Shown: positions 23,820-31,793 of the stretch, in pieces
Position numbering within the stretch: the stretch's first letter is position 1
Layout: each line of letters starts with the position of its first letter
Source: an uncultured Eubacteriales bacterium
GTDB taxonomy: Bacteria; Bacillota; Clostridia; Oscillospirales; Acutalibacteraceae
NCBI GenBank assembly: GCA_900315255.1
Contig: OMYH01000019.1
Location: 3,984 to 38,820, forward strand
Reading direction: 5' to 3'
Length of the DNA: 34,837 nucleotides
Made by a program: the position numbers and the translations under genes
Notes under the pieces: model-generated
What the model saw: only the letters and a program-made list of their open reading frames with translations
Databases searched by the model: none
What the model was told of the DNA's origin: nothing

Positions 23820-24653
23820 ATGGGATATCATGTAGAATTCCCCGGTTTGGGACTGGATTTTGACATATCTCCGATAGCGTTTAGGATAGGCTCGTTCTCC
23901 GTATATTGGTATGGAATAATTATAGGAGCAGGCTTTATCCTTGCTGTGACGTACTGTATGCGGCAGTGCAAGCGGCATGGTGTCGACCCCGACAAGCTGC
24001 TCAACTGTGTTATCGCAGGGCTTATCTGCGCGATAATCGGAGCAAGGCTGTATTTTGTTTTGTTCAGCTGGGACAGCTACAGGGGAGATTTTCTGAAGAT
24101 AATAGACATTCACAGCGGCGGACTGGCGATTTACGGAGGACTTATCGGAGCGCTTGCCGGAGGCCTTATAACGGCGAAGATACAGAAAATGAAGCTCATG
24201 CCGATACTCGATATAACCGTCAGAGGTTTCCTGATAGGGCAGGGTATAGGCAGATGGGGCAATTTCATGAACCAGGAGGCATTCGGCACTCAGACCGATC
24301 TTCCGTGGAGAATGGTGTCCGAGGCGACAGGCGGAGTCGGAGTTCACCCGTGCTTTCTGTATGAATCGCTGTGGTGTCTGCTCGGCTTTGTGATCCTGCA
24401 TATTATCAGCCGCAAGAGCCTTAAATTCGACGGACAGCTGTTTTATCTCTATCTAATCTGGTACGGAACAGAGAGAACCGTCGTTGAAGGATTGCGGACA
24501 GACAGCTTGTTTGTGCCGGGTACATCGATCAGAGTATCACAGGCACTGTCAATGCTGCTTGTTGTGATCGGCGCGGTCATAACCGCAATAATGCTTGTCA
24601 GACTAAAGAAGTCGGCTGCGGCTCAGAAGCCCGATAATAATGATAATAAATAA
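23820..24653 (+). CDS. lgt: Phosphatidylglycerol-prolipoprotein diacylglyceryl transferase
   Basis: The 277-residue membrane protein has seven hydrophobic helices, the HSGGLAIYGG segment and the Lgt signature GRWGNFMNQEAFG. It transfers diacylglycerol from phosphatidylglycerol to the lipobox cysteine of preprolipoproteins, as in the lipoprotein at 9495. I chose ATG 23820 because GAGG lies about ten bases upstream. An ATG at 23811 overlapping the ymfH stop (ATGA) leaves almost no RBS spacing but remains possible. The C-terminus is hydrophilic (KKSAAAQKPDNNDNK). A strong terminator at 24662 closes the long operon that began near DUF951. Confidence 0.96.
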   Translation: MGYHVEFPGLGLDFDISPIAFRIGSFSVYWYGIIIGAGFILAVTYCMRQCKRHGVDPDKLLNCVIAGLICAIIGARLYFVLFSWDSYRGDFLKIIDIHSGGLAIYGGLIGALAGGLITAKIQKMKLMPILDITVRGFLIGQGIGRWGNFMNQEAFGTQTDLPWRMVSEATGGVGVHPCFLYESLWCLLGFVILHIISRKSLKFDGQLFYLYLIWYGTERTVVEGLRTDSLFVPGTSIRVSQALSMLLVVIGAVITAIMLVRLKKSAAAQKPDNNDNK

Positions 24654-24661
24654 TAATATTG

Positions 24662-24700
24662 AACCTCTCCTGCGGCATATAAATCCGGGAGAGGTTTTTT
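24662..24700 (+). terminator. Rho-independent terminator after lgt
   Basis: AACCTCTCC (24662-24670) pairs with GGAGAGGTT (24688-24696), then TTTT. Confidence 0.92.
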
Positions 24701-24737
24701 ATATGTAAATTATAACACATAAATTTATGGAAATGTA

Positions 24738-24766
24738 TTGAAATTATTCCCGTTTCGTTGTAAAAT
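24738..24766 (+). promoter_or_regulatory. Promoter candidate for folD
   Basis: TTGAAA (24738-24743), 17 bases, TAAAAT (24761-24766). Confidence 0.6.
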
Positions 24767-24844
24767 AATAATGACGGTTTATGCGATAATCACGTTAACT
24801 ATACCAAAGTATATTACTTGTGTGAAAAAAAGGAGATATAGAAT

Positions 24845-25720
24845 ATGGCTAATATAATTGACGGAAAGCAAGTCGCTGCGGACGTTAAGGCGAGAGTTGC
24901 CAAAGAGGCCGAAAGACTTGCTGAGCTTGGAATTACTCCCGGTCTTGCTGTTATAATCGTAGGTGACGACCCTGCGTCTAAAATTTATGTAAGGAACAAA
25001 GCAAAAGCCTGTGAAGAGGTAGGCTTTTATTCCGAAGTCATCACCAAGCCCGAAAAAACAAGTCAGCGAGAACTGCTTGAGATCATAGATTCTCTCAACA
25101 AGCGCGCAGATATCGACGGTATCCTTGTTCAGCTTCCGCTGCCGAAGCATATCAACGAAAAGGCTGTCATCGGCGCAATATCGCCTAAAAAGGACGTTGA
25201 CGCATTCAGCCCGTTCAATGTCGGCAAGCTGATGATCGGCGACAGCGTTTTCCTTCCGTGTACACCCGCAGGCGTTATGGAGCTTATCAGGTCAACCGGC
25301 GTTGAGATATGCGGCAAGAACTGCGTTGTTATCGGCAGAAGCAATATCGTCGGCAAGCCTATGGCTATGCTCCTGCTCAAAGAGAGCGGCACTGTCACAG
25401 TTTGTCACAGCAAGACCGAGAACCTCGCAGAGATCTGCAGCAGCGCAGATATTCTCGTGTCTGCAGTAGGCAAGCCGAATTTCGTCACTGCGGATATGGT
25501 CAAAGAGGGCGCTGTTGTCATTGATGTCGGTATCAACCATAACGAAGAGGGCAAAATGTGCGGCGATGTCAAGTTTGATGAGGTCGAGCCGAAGGCAGGC
25601 TTCATCACACCTGTTCCCGGCGGTGTAGGCCCTATGACTATCGCTATGCTTATGGATAATACTCTGAAGGCCGCTATCCTTAACGCAAAGTCCGCTGCCA
25701 AGAAGTCGGGAAAAAAGTAA
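24845..25720 (+). CDS. folD: Bifunctional methylenetetrahydrofolate dehydrogenase/cyclohydrolase
   Basis: The 291-residue protein is a full FolD. It has the substrate-site YVRNKAKACEEVGF with the catalytic lysine, QLPLPKH, the DVDAFSPFNVG motif, PCTPAGVMEL, the NADP-binding VIGRSNIVGKPMA, and PVPGGVGPMTIAML. It interconverts methylene-, methenyl- and 10-formyl-tetrahydrofolate in the cytosol for purine and formyl-Met-tRNA synthesis. ATG 24845 follows AAGGAGA. It is monocistronic, with its own promoter candidate and terminator, and is the last housekeeping gene before the secreted-protein cluster. Confidence 0.98.
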   Translation: MANIIDGKQVAADVKARVAKEAERLAELGITPGLAVIIVGDDPASKIYVRNKAKACEEVGFYSEVITKPEKTSQRELLEIIDSLNKRADIDGILVQLPLPKHINEKAVIGAISPKKDVDAFSPFNVGKLMIGDSVFLPCTPAGVMELIRSTGVEICGKNCVVIGRSNIVGKPMAMLLLKESGTVTVCHSKTENLAEICSSADILVSAVGKPNFVTADMVKEGAVVIDVGINHNEEGKMCGDVKFDEVEPKAGFITPVPGGVGPMTIAMLMDNTLKAAILNAKSAAKKSGKK

Positions 25721-25749
25721 TTTCACAACGGTAATCCATGTCTGAAACG

Positions 25750-25793
25750 AGCCGGAACGTAATAACAAAAAAATACGTTTCGGCTTAAATTTT
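25750..25793 (+). terminator. Terminator hairpin after folD
   Basis: A 12-pair stem (25750-25761 with 25774-25785, one G-T) with an A-rich loop, followed by TAAATTTT. The rest of the gap to 25915 shows no gene. Confidence 0.75.
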
Positions 25794-25915
25794 AGCAATG
25801 TGAAAACTATGTTAAAAACAGCTATAAACTATCTGAAGGTGTTCAAAAATCTGTACAAAAAAAATACTCTGTATTTGATAACTCCTACAAAGATTTTTGA
25901 ATGGCCGAAAAAGAC

Positions 25916-25944
25916 TTGTTAATCGTTTACAAAAGGTTTATACT
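25916..25944 (+). promoter_or_regulatory. Promoter of the scaffoldin-like gene
   Basis: TTGTTA (25916-25921), 17 bases, TATACT (25939-25944); the leader is about 60 bases long. Confidence 0.6.
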
Positions 25945-26010
25945 ATTATATGTATTAATGTGGGAATGGAGTACCCGAGATTATAATTTACAAAAACGGA
26001 GGTAATTTAT

Positions 26011-28842
26011 ATGGCTAAAAGACACCACAAAGCGCTAAGCGTACTGCTGGCGGCATTGATGACAGCAAGTACGGCAAGCATAGCGGCTTCTGCGGCGACT
26101 GTTGAAGGCGCAGCGTCCGGAGCAGGAACGCTTTCAAAGCATTACGCTACCAACCCGGGCGGCGTTGGAGCAAATAAGACGATTTCGGTTGACGGAGATC
26201 TGTCCGATTGGGACAGCTCCATGCTTATCGCACAGGGTACGGCAAATGACGATCCCCGAGTTTATCGTGAGGCGTCAATGCACGAGAACCCGATAGATTT
26301 GTATGCCCTATACGGCGCTTACGACGACAGCAACCTCTACCTTATGTGGGAGATGACTAACGTACAGGATTGCGTTTCTGATGAAGGTTATCCTCTTTCA
26401 CAGGGTGTTTTGTGGCAAACGGAGGAGCTTCCGTTCTTTATTGCCATTGACACAGGCAAGTCTGACGCAATAGGCAACAGCGGCAAGCTTCAGACTGCAG
26501 GCACGATCTGGGATTCGGGTATGTCGATAGCAAACAGTTTTAACAGACTGATCTCCATAAATACAAAGGGCGGCAACGGACCGTATGTATATGGCGGTGA
26601 CAGCTCGGGACTCAACCCCGTGGAGATGCTCGGTCCCAAGGGTACTCCGTCCAAAGTTAAGATGGGTTTTGGATTGGGAATAATCAGCAAAGAGGTTTGG
26701 GGCATCGACGGTGGATACGGTCCGAGTCATAACCGTGTGCCGGGCGATATGTGCGGCGAGTCAGCGGCTTGGGTAGAGTTTAACGGAAAGGGTCACGCTT
26801 CTGCAACAAAGGACTTTTTCTATGAGCTGTCTATTCCATATGATGAGCTTGGCATTACAAAGTCCGATGTGGAATCAACAGGCTTGGGAGTTCTGCTTGT
26901 TGCCACATACGGTAAATCTGGTATGGACTGTCTGCCTTACGACCTTGCAATGAACGACAATGCAGATCAGCCCGATACACAGTCACAGCCGGGCAACAGC
27001 TTTGAAAAGAGTGACGAGGATAATATCACGACTCCCTTCGCAAGAGTCGGCAATGGCACGATCAATCCGAGACCTTCGGATAACGACACCGCAACACAGC
27101 AGGATACAGCTACACAACAGGACACAGCTACACAGCAGGATACAGAAACTCAGCAGGATACTTCAACCGACACCTCTACCGACACAAACGTTGACATCGG
27201 TTCGGGTGAAATAAATGTGAACGCAGACGCAAAGAACGGCGACACGGTAGATGTTACCCTTTCGGTAGGCGGACACTCAAACCTGTTCGGTATCTCCAAC
27301 GAATTCACATTCGACGCAGGCAAGTATCAGTTTGTTTCCGCAGAAACTCTTGCAACGGGCGCACAAATCAATGACACAGGCGCTCCCAACGGACAGCTCC
27401 AGTGGAACCTCCAGTGCGGCGACGGCAATAACGGTGAGGACTATTCAAGCGCAAAGCCCGTTGTCAAGATGACATTCAAGGCTATAGCAGACGCAAGCGG
27501 CAAGCTCGGCGCGAACAAGGTAAGAGACTGCTATGATTATGACTTCAAGTCACTTTCGCTTGATTGTGTAAAGGCTGATGTTAAGGTAACTTCAAACGTA
27601 AGCTCCGATACACAGTCAGACAAGCCGACAGATACCGAAACAAAAACCGATACGGATACAGACAAGCAGAATCCGGTGGTTGATATCCCCGTAACAGCAG
27701 AGGCAGGCGATACCGTAACAGTTAAGTTCAAGGCTAAGAATGCGGCAAACGCTCTCGGTATAGGCGAGTCTGTTAATTTCGATACATCTGCTCTTGAATA
27801 TGTTAAGCAGAACGGCGGTATGGGTCATATCGACGTAAGCACAGGCAGCGGCAAGCTCGGCTGGACGTCTATGTTTGACGCTCAGGGAACAAGCATTACC
27901 AACGAATCCGATGTTTGTATCCTCGAATTCAAGGCTAAGAAGAATATTGCTGCAGGCGATAAGGTTCTCTCCTATAAAGTTGAAGAATTCTATGATGTAA
28001 ACAACAATAACTTTGACGCAGCAAGCACAACATCTGCCGTAGCAGAAACTACAAAGGCAACACCTGTTGTTCAGGAATTCAAGATCCCTGTTGACGCTAA
28101 ATCAGGCGACGAGATCACAGTATATTTCAAGACTAAAGACGCAGCAAAGGCTCTCGGTATTCAGGAGACTGTCAAGTTCGATAACCTTGCCCTCAAATTT
28201 GAAGAGCAGGTTTACGGTATCGGTCACGCCGATATCAACGCTGATGAAGCAGATAAGTTTAAGTGGAGCGTAATGTTCGATGCAAACGGTCAGGATTTTA
28301 CAGCCGAAACAGATGTATTTGTAGTTAAGTTTACGGCTCTCAGAGATATTACAAGCGCAGAAGATGTTCTGTCTTATATCGTTGACGAGTTCTATGATGT
28401 AAACTACAGCAATTTCGATCCTGCCGCTACAACAAGAGGCGTTGCGGAGGTTCTGAAGGTTGATACAAACACGGAATCTAATACCGATACAAATACAGAA
28501 ACTAACCCCGATACAAACACAGAATCTAATACCGATACAAACACGGAATCTAATCCCGATACAGACACATCTACGGCTTCCGATACGGATGATACAGATT
28601 CCGGCGAAGAGGTTCTCCTTGGTGACGTAAACGGCGATGGCAAGATCACCGCAAAAGACTCGATGATGGCACAGAGAGCTGCAATCAAGCTTTCCAAGCT
28701 TGACGCTAAGCAGACCTTCCTTGCAGACGTAGATCAGGATAAGAAGGTATCTACTAAGGACTGTATGCATATTCTGAGATATTCTATCCACCTCAACTCC
28801 AACTCAAAGGTTGGCACAAAGGTAATGTATAAACCCGAATAA
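26011..28842 (+). CDS. Secreted scaffoldin-like protein: CBM9/DOMON-like domain, three cohesin-like modules, dockerin
   Basis: The 943-residue protein has a signal peptide (about 1-29, ending ASAAT) and a large beta-rich domain (about 55-345; ISVDGDLSDWDSS, LYLMWEMTNVQD) of the CBM9/DOMON type. I recall this domain from ruminococcal amylases. A TQQDTA repeat linker follows, then three cohesin-like modules (about 400-528, 556-685 and 686-816). Modules 2 and 3 are near-duplicates (GDTVTVKFKAKNAANALGIG; GDEITVYFKTKDAAKALGIQ). After an Asp/Thr/Asn linker comes a C-terminal dockerin (about 868-930; GDVNGDGKITAKDS, ADVDQDKKVSTKDC). Such an arrangement could bind carbohydrate, hold dockerin enzymes and itself dock to an anchoring scaffoldin. 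Cohesin identity is by pattern, and the partner is unknown. ATG 26011 follows GGAGGT. It is monocistronic, with a terminator at 28858. Confidence 0.87.
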   Translation: MAKRHHKALSVLLAALMTASTASIAASAATVEGAASGAGTLSKHYATNPGGVGANKTISVDGDLSDWDSSMLIAQGTANDDPRVYREASMHENPIDLYALYGAYDDSNLYLMWEMTNVQDCVSDEGYPLSQGVLWQTEELPFFIAIDTGKSDAIGNSGKLQTAGTIWDSGMSIANSFNRLISINTKGGNGPYVYGGDSSGLNPVEMLGPKGTPSKVKMGFGLGIISKEVWGIDGGYGPSHNRVPGDMCGESAAWVEFNGKGHASATKDFFYELSIPYDELGITKSDVESTGLGVLLVATYGKSGMDCLPYDLAMNDNADQPDTQSQPGNSFEKSDEDNITTPFARVGNGTINPRPSDNDTATQQDTATQQDTATQQDTETQQDTSTDTSTDTNVDIGSGEINVNADAKNGDTVDVTLSVGGHSNLFGISNEFTFDAGKYQFVSAETLATGAQINDTGAPNGQLQWNLQCGDGNNGEDYSSAKPVVKMTFKAIADASGKLGANKVRDCYDYDFKSLSLDCVKADVKVTSNVSSDTQSDKPTDTETKTDTDTDKQNPVVDIPVTAEAGDTVTVKFKAKNAANALGIGESVNFDTSALEYVKQNGGMGHIDVSTGSGKLGWTSMFDAQGTSITNESDVCILEFKAKKNIAAGDKVLSYKVEEFYDVNNNNFDAASTTSAVAETTKATPVVQEFKIPVDAKSGDEITVYFKTKDAAKALGIQETVKFDNLALKFEEQVYGIGHADINADEADKFKWSVMFDANGQDFTAETDVFVVKFTALRDITSAEDVLSYIVDEFYDVNYSNFDPAATTRGVAEVLKVDTNTESNTDTNTETNPDTNTESNTDTNTESNPDTDTSTASDTDDTDSGEEVLLGDVNGDGKITAKDSMMAQRAAIKLSKLDAKQTFLADVDQDKKVSTKDCMHILRYSIHLNSNSKVGTKVMYKPE

Positions 28843-28857
28843 TATTTACACAATATT

Positions 28858-28889
28858 CCCCCTTCGAGCTTCGGAGGGGGATTTCTTTA
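28858..28889 (+). terminator. Rho-independent terminator of the scaffoldin-like gene
   Basis: CCCCCTTCGA (28858-28867) pairs with TCGGAGGGGG (28871-28880), then ATTTCTTT. Confidence 0.85.
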
Positions 28890-28899
28890 TCCCAAAGTA

Positions 28900-28928
28900 T
28901 TGATATTTGTGTCAAAAACAGTTATAAT
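28900..28928 (+). promoter_or_regulatory. Promoter of the repeat membrane protein-acetyltransferase pair
   Basis: TTGATA (28900-28905), 17 bases, TATAAT (28923-28928). Confidence 0.75.
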
Positions 28929-28972
28929 GATATAGAATGGGTTTGTTGAACCCGATGAAAGGAGTGGGAGAT

Positions 28973-29818
28973 ATGCGGCGTGAGAATGAAGATCGGGATA
29001 TTCATTCCGACGATCTCGACAGCTATGTCGAAAAAGAACTGCTCAGGCATTACGGCAGCAATGTCATGCATAATTCCGTACAGCCGAAAATGTCTTCTGC
29101 TCCGTATAAGAAGATACACGGCAGAGGCTTCTTTTCTCTGATGAGTATCGTTTGTGCCGCTTTGTTTCTTACGGGAGTCGGTGTTACTGCGGGAGTTCTC
29201 TTCTCATCGGGTGTTCCCGTGAACGGAACCGCTTCTGAGAGCGTTTCAAGTCGGATAGTACAAAGCATGGCGGTAATATCATCAAGCAAGATCGTGTCAG
29301 GCAGTACCGACATTTCGTCAAGTGAGATCGTGTCAAAAAGTACCGACATTTCGTCAAGCGAGATCGTGTCAAAAAGTACCGACATTTCGTCAAGCGAGAT
29401 CGTGTCAAAAAGTACCGACATTTCAAGCGAGATTGTGTCAAGCAGTACCGACATTTCGTCAAGCGAGATCGTGTCAGGCAGTACCGACATTTCGTCAAGC
29501 GAGATCGTGTCAAAAAGTACCGATGTTTCATCAAGCGAGATTGTGTCAAGCCATACCGACGTTTCGTCAAGCGAGATCGTGTCAAGCAGTACCGATAATA
29601 TACGAAGCAGACCCGATTATTATTCGTTGCCCGAGCCGTCCTCTGTGGAGATAGCTACGGGCGACGCAACTGATGACAATGCTGCCCGGAATCCTAATGA
29701 TACCGTGACAACGGGGAAGAAGATCCGAGCAGGTATGGGCAATGTGCTTATATTGATGTCGCTTGTGTCTGCGGTGTGGCTATATAAACTAAAAGAGAGT
29801 GAGGACAGATTACAATGA
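28973..29818 (+). CDS. Membrane protein with SSSEIVSKSTDI tandem repeats
   Basis: The 281-residue protein has a charged cytoplasmic start (about 1-50), a first membrane helix at about 53-80, then nine tandem units of the 12-residue pattern SSSEIVSKSTDI (103-208; one unit is one residue short). A linker and a second hydrophobic segment near the C-terminus (about 257-271) complete it. There is no LPxTG signal. The Ser/Thr-rich repeat part is expected outside the cell as a stalk or loop and could be glycosylated. I do not recognise the family. I chose ATG 28973 because AAAGGAG lies eight bases upstream. Its stop overlaps the acetyltransferase start by four bases, so the two are co-translated. 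Confidence 0.8.
   Translation: MRRENEDRDIHSDDLDSYVEKELLRHYGSNVMHNSVQPKMSSAPYKKIHGRGFFSLMSIVCAALFLTGVGVTAGVLFSSGVPVNGTASESVSSRIVQSMAVISSSKIVSGSTDISSSEIVSKSTDISSSEIVSKSTDISSSEIVSKSTDISSEIVSSSTDISSSEIVSGSTDISSSEIVSKSTDVSSSEIVSSHTDVSSSEIVSSSTDNIRSRPDYYSLPEPSSVEIATGDATDDNAARNPNDTVTTGKKIRAGMGNVLILMSLVSAVWLYKLKESEDRLQ
29279..29596 (+). repeat. 36-base in-frame tandem repeat array (nine units)
   Basis: Units of the type TCAAGCGAGATCGTGTCA plus 18 bases recur with few changes; the fifth is three bases short. All units keep the reading frame, and many are identical at the DNA level, pointing to recent expansion. Confidence 0.9.
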
Positions 29819-30405
29819 CCGAAAGAGAGAAGATGCTTGCGGGAATGCTTTATGATTCCATGGCGGAAAAATCATTGGTAGACGACAGACAGAATGCGAA
29901 AAAGCTTTGCAGGGAGTTTAACGATGCCGACCCGCTCGATATGGAGAAACGATCGGCTCTGATGAAGAAGATCCTCGGCAAAACGAAGGAGCGTTTCTGG
30001 ATAGAACAGCCGTTTTTGTGTGATTACGGCTATAATATAGAGGTGGGCGAGAATTTCTACGCAAACTACAATCTTGTTGTGCTTGACTGTGCAAAGGTTA
30101 CGATAGGCGACAATGTTTTTATCGCTCCTAATGTCGGGATCTACACGGCAGGTCACCCGATAGTTGCCGAGCAGCGTAACACAGGGCTTGAATATGCCTA
30201 TCCGATAACGATCGGCAGCAATGTTTGGATCGGTGCAGGCACGCACATCTGCCCGGGTGTGACGATAGGCGATAATGTTGTTATCGGTGCGGGCAGTGTG
30301 GTGACGAAGGATATTCCCTCAAATACGGTGGCATACGGTGTACCGTGCAAGGCTGTCAGGGATATTACCGACGACGATCTAATGCCCGAGGGAGAGATCA
30401 ACTGA
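29815..30405 (+). CDS. Maltose/galactoside O-acetyltransferase family enzyme
   Basis: The 196-residue protein has the Maa N-terminal segment (MTEREKMLAGMLYDS), then a left-handed beta-helix of hexapeptide repeats (about 70-180; VTIGDNVFIAPNVGIYTAGHP, ITIGSNVWIGAGTHICPGV, VIGAGSVVTKDIPSNTVAYGVP). The catalytic histidine is in TAGHP. It belongs to the LacA/Maa group, which acetylates sugars with acetyl-CoA in the cytosol. Its ATG overlaps the stop of the repeat membrane protein (ATGA), with GAGGACA upstream. This is an unusual pairing, which may only reflect transcription economy. The true substrate is unknown. Confidence 0.94.
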   Translation: MTEREKMLAGMLYDSMAEKSLVDDRQNAKKLCREFNDADPLDMEKRSALMKKILGKTKERFWIEQPFLCDYGYNIEVGENFYANYNLVVLDCAKVTIGDNVFIAPNVGIYTAGHPIVAEQRNTGLEYAYPITIGSNVWIGAGTHICPGVTIGDNVVIGAGSVVTKDIPSNTVAYGVPCKAVRDITDDDLMPEGEIN

Positions 30406-30420
30406 TTCGGAGGATCTTTT

Positions 30421-31473
30421 ATGAAAAGGATAATTTCTTTAATATTGGTATGTATGCTCATGATCTGCCTGCCCGTGAGTTCTTCGGCGGAGTATGATAC
30501 AAGCTCGGGGAAATATATCGTCACAGCCGACATCGACGAAAACGACACGATAGACATCTTGTGCAAGGTGACGTCCAAGTCGGGAGTAGGCGGAGCTATG
30601 TTCAAACTTGTCTATGAAGCCGAGGGGCAGGATTATATCGAGTTCGACAGCGTTACGGAATATTACGGCGAGGACGGGTATGTTATTGTTGCTAACGACA
30701 ACCACGATGACAGCGTGATGATTAACGCAGTATATCAGAAAGGTGATTATCCGAGAACCGAAGCATTTTTTGTCGTGACCTTCAAGTGCGTGAACCCCGC
30801 TCCTGCAGGCGCTCTTCAGCTGAAGAGTGCCTGTGACGAGGTCATCAACTCCGAGGGAGAGAGCCTTGCTCACCCGAACGCTCATTGCAGGGTTGTCGCT
30901 GCTGCGGTCAACGGCGAGTACGATACCGATGTTCCAGAGATCAACACCGAAACGGACACATCGACCGTGACGGATTCCGACAGTACGACCGACACATCGA
31001 CCGTGACGGATCCCGACAGTACGACCGACACATCGACCGTGACGGATCCCGACAGTATGACTGACACATCGACCGTGACGGATTCCGACAGTATGACTGA
31101 TACATCGACCGTGAGGGAGAATTACGGTGCTGCGGAAACGCCCGACCCTGACACAAACACGGACAAGGAAACGCCCGACCCTGACACAAACACGGACAAG
31201 GAAACGCCCGATCCTGACACAAACACAGACAAGGAAACGCCCGATCCTGACACAAACACGGACAAGGAAACGCCCGATCCTGACACAAACACGGACAAGG
31301 AAACGCCCGACCCTGACACAAACACGGACAAGGAAACGCCCGACCCTGACACAAACACAGACAAGGAAACGCCCGATCCTGACACAAACACGGACAAGGA
31401 AACGCCCGACCCTGACACAAACACGGACAAGGAAACGCCCGACCCTGACACAAACAGTATTCGATATCGCTGA
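30421..31473 (+). CDS. Secreted cohesin-like protein with repeat linkers; dockerin broken
   Basis: The 350-residue frame starts with a signal peptide (about 1-22, VSSSAE). A cohesin-like domain follows at about 30-165 (KYIVTADIDENDTIDILCKV, GGAMFKLVYEAEGQDYIEFDSV), resembling the modules of the protein at 26011. Then come two tandem-repeat linkers: four and a half units of a 12-residue TDTSTVTDSDST type, and ten units of the 11-residue PDPDTNTDKET type. The frame then ends abruptly at TNSIRYR. Directly after, in another frame, lies the second half of a dockerin (31455-31628). The intact ancestor was probably cohesin-linker-dockerin. As it stands the product lacks a working dockerin. ATG 30421 follows CGGAGGA at six bases, 15 bases after the acetyltransferase. 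Confidence 0.8.
   Translation: MKRIISLILVCMLMICLPVSSSAEYDTSSGKYIVTADIDENDTIDILCKVTSKSGVGGAMFKLVYEAEGQDYIEFDSVTEYYGEDGYVIVANDNHDDSVMINAVYQKGDYPRTEAFFVVTFKCVNPAPAGALQLKSACDEVINSEGESLAHPNAHCRVVAAAVNGEYDTDVPEINTETDTSTVTDSDSTTDTSTVTDPDSTTDTSTVTDPDSMTDTSTVTDSDSMTDTSTVRENYGAAETPDPDTNTDKETPDPDTNTDKETPDPDTNTDKETPDPDTNTDKETPDPDTNTDKETPDPDTNTDKETPDPDTNTDKETPDPDTNTDKETPDPDTNTDKETPDPDTNSIRYR
30952..31116 (+). repeat. 36-base in-frame tandem repeats
   Basis: Four and a half units encoding TDTSTVTDSDST-type sequence, with GACACATCGACCGTGACGGA as the DNA core. Asp/Thr/Ser linker. Confidence 0.85.
31141..31456 (+). repeat. 33-base in-frame tandem repeats (nine full units and a partial tenth)
   Basis: Units start every 33 bases from 31141 to 31438, encode PDPDTNTDKET and differ only at a few third positions. 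The last unit is cut at ACAAACAG, where it meets the dockerin remnant. Confidence 0.92.
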
Positions 31474-31628
31474 CTAAATTTGACGATACGCAGGTTATGC
31501 TTGCGGACGTAAGCGAGGACGGCAGAGTGACCGCCGCCGACAGCCTTGCGATACTGAGGTATTCTATCTCGCTCCCGACAAAATCTATTACAGGTCGGCG
31601 AGTCGCCGCTGACATTACGCATTTGTAG
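31455..31628 (+). pseudogene. Out-of-frame C-terminal dockerin fragment
   Basis: In the frame shifted from the preceding gene, the DNA encodes QYSISLTKFDDTQVML, ADVSEDGRVTAADSLAIL, RYSISLPTKSITG and a TAG stop. This is the end of a first dockerin repeat plus a full second one. The first calcium loop is missing, and its place is taken by the 33-base repeat array, so the junction at about 31456 looks like a recombination deletion or an assembly error across the repeats. Confidence 0.8.
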
Positions 31629-31715
31629 TTTATTGTGAGTTTCACTAAAAGGGTGTGTCAAGCTTTGAACTGATAACCTGTACAAATGACATAATATATC
31701 CCGGATCCGAAGAAT

Positions 31716-31757
31716 AGCCTTCTCCTTGGGTAGAAGGGGGCGGCGTAAGGCTTACGG
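31716..31757. repeat. Partial copy of the CCTTCTCC hairpin repeat
   Basis: TAGCCTTCTCCTTGGGTAGA and GGCGGCGTAAG resemble 13046-13095. It is the main feature of the 165-base gap before aroE. Confidence 0.5.
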
Positions 31758-31793
31758 AAAGGTTTTATCAATAAACAAAAGGAGAGCATAATT

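Noticed and set aside
24780-24840. A folate or purine riboswitch before folD
   Set aside because: The leader is too short and lacks the conserved pairing and loops of known classes.
29279-29596. CRISPR-like regular repeats
   Set aside because: Units are contiguous without spacers and lie in frame in a coding gene; no cas genes are present.
29600-29818. Sortase anchor in the repeat membrane protein
   Set aside because: The nearest motif is LPEPS, far from the C-terminal hydrophobic segment, and no basic tail of the expected kind follows.
31440-31480. Programmed frameshift joining the repeat array to the dockerin
   Set aside because: No slippery heptamer or downstream stimulator is evident, and the first dockerin loop is missing in every frame, so a deletion explains it better.
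30941-31685. Two long minus-strand frames over the tandem repeats
   Set aside because: Repeat units whose length is a multiple of three keep antisense frames open. The peptides are low-complexity mirror products with no start signals.
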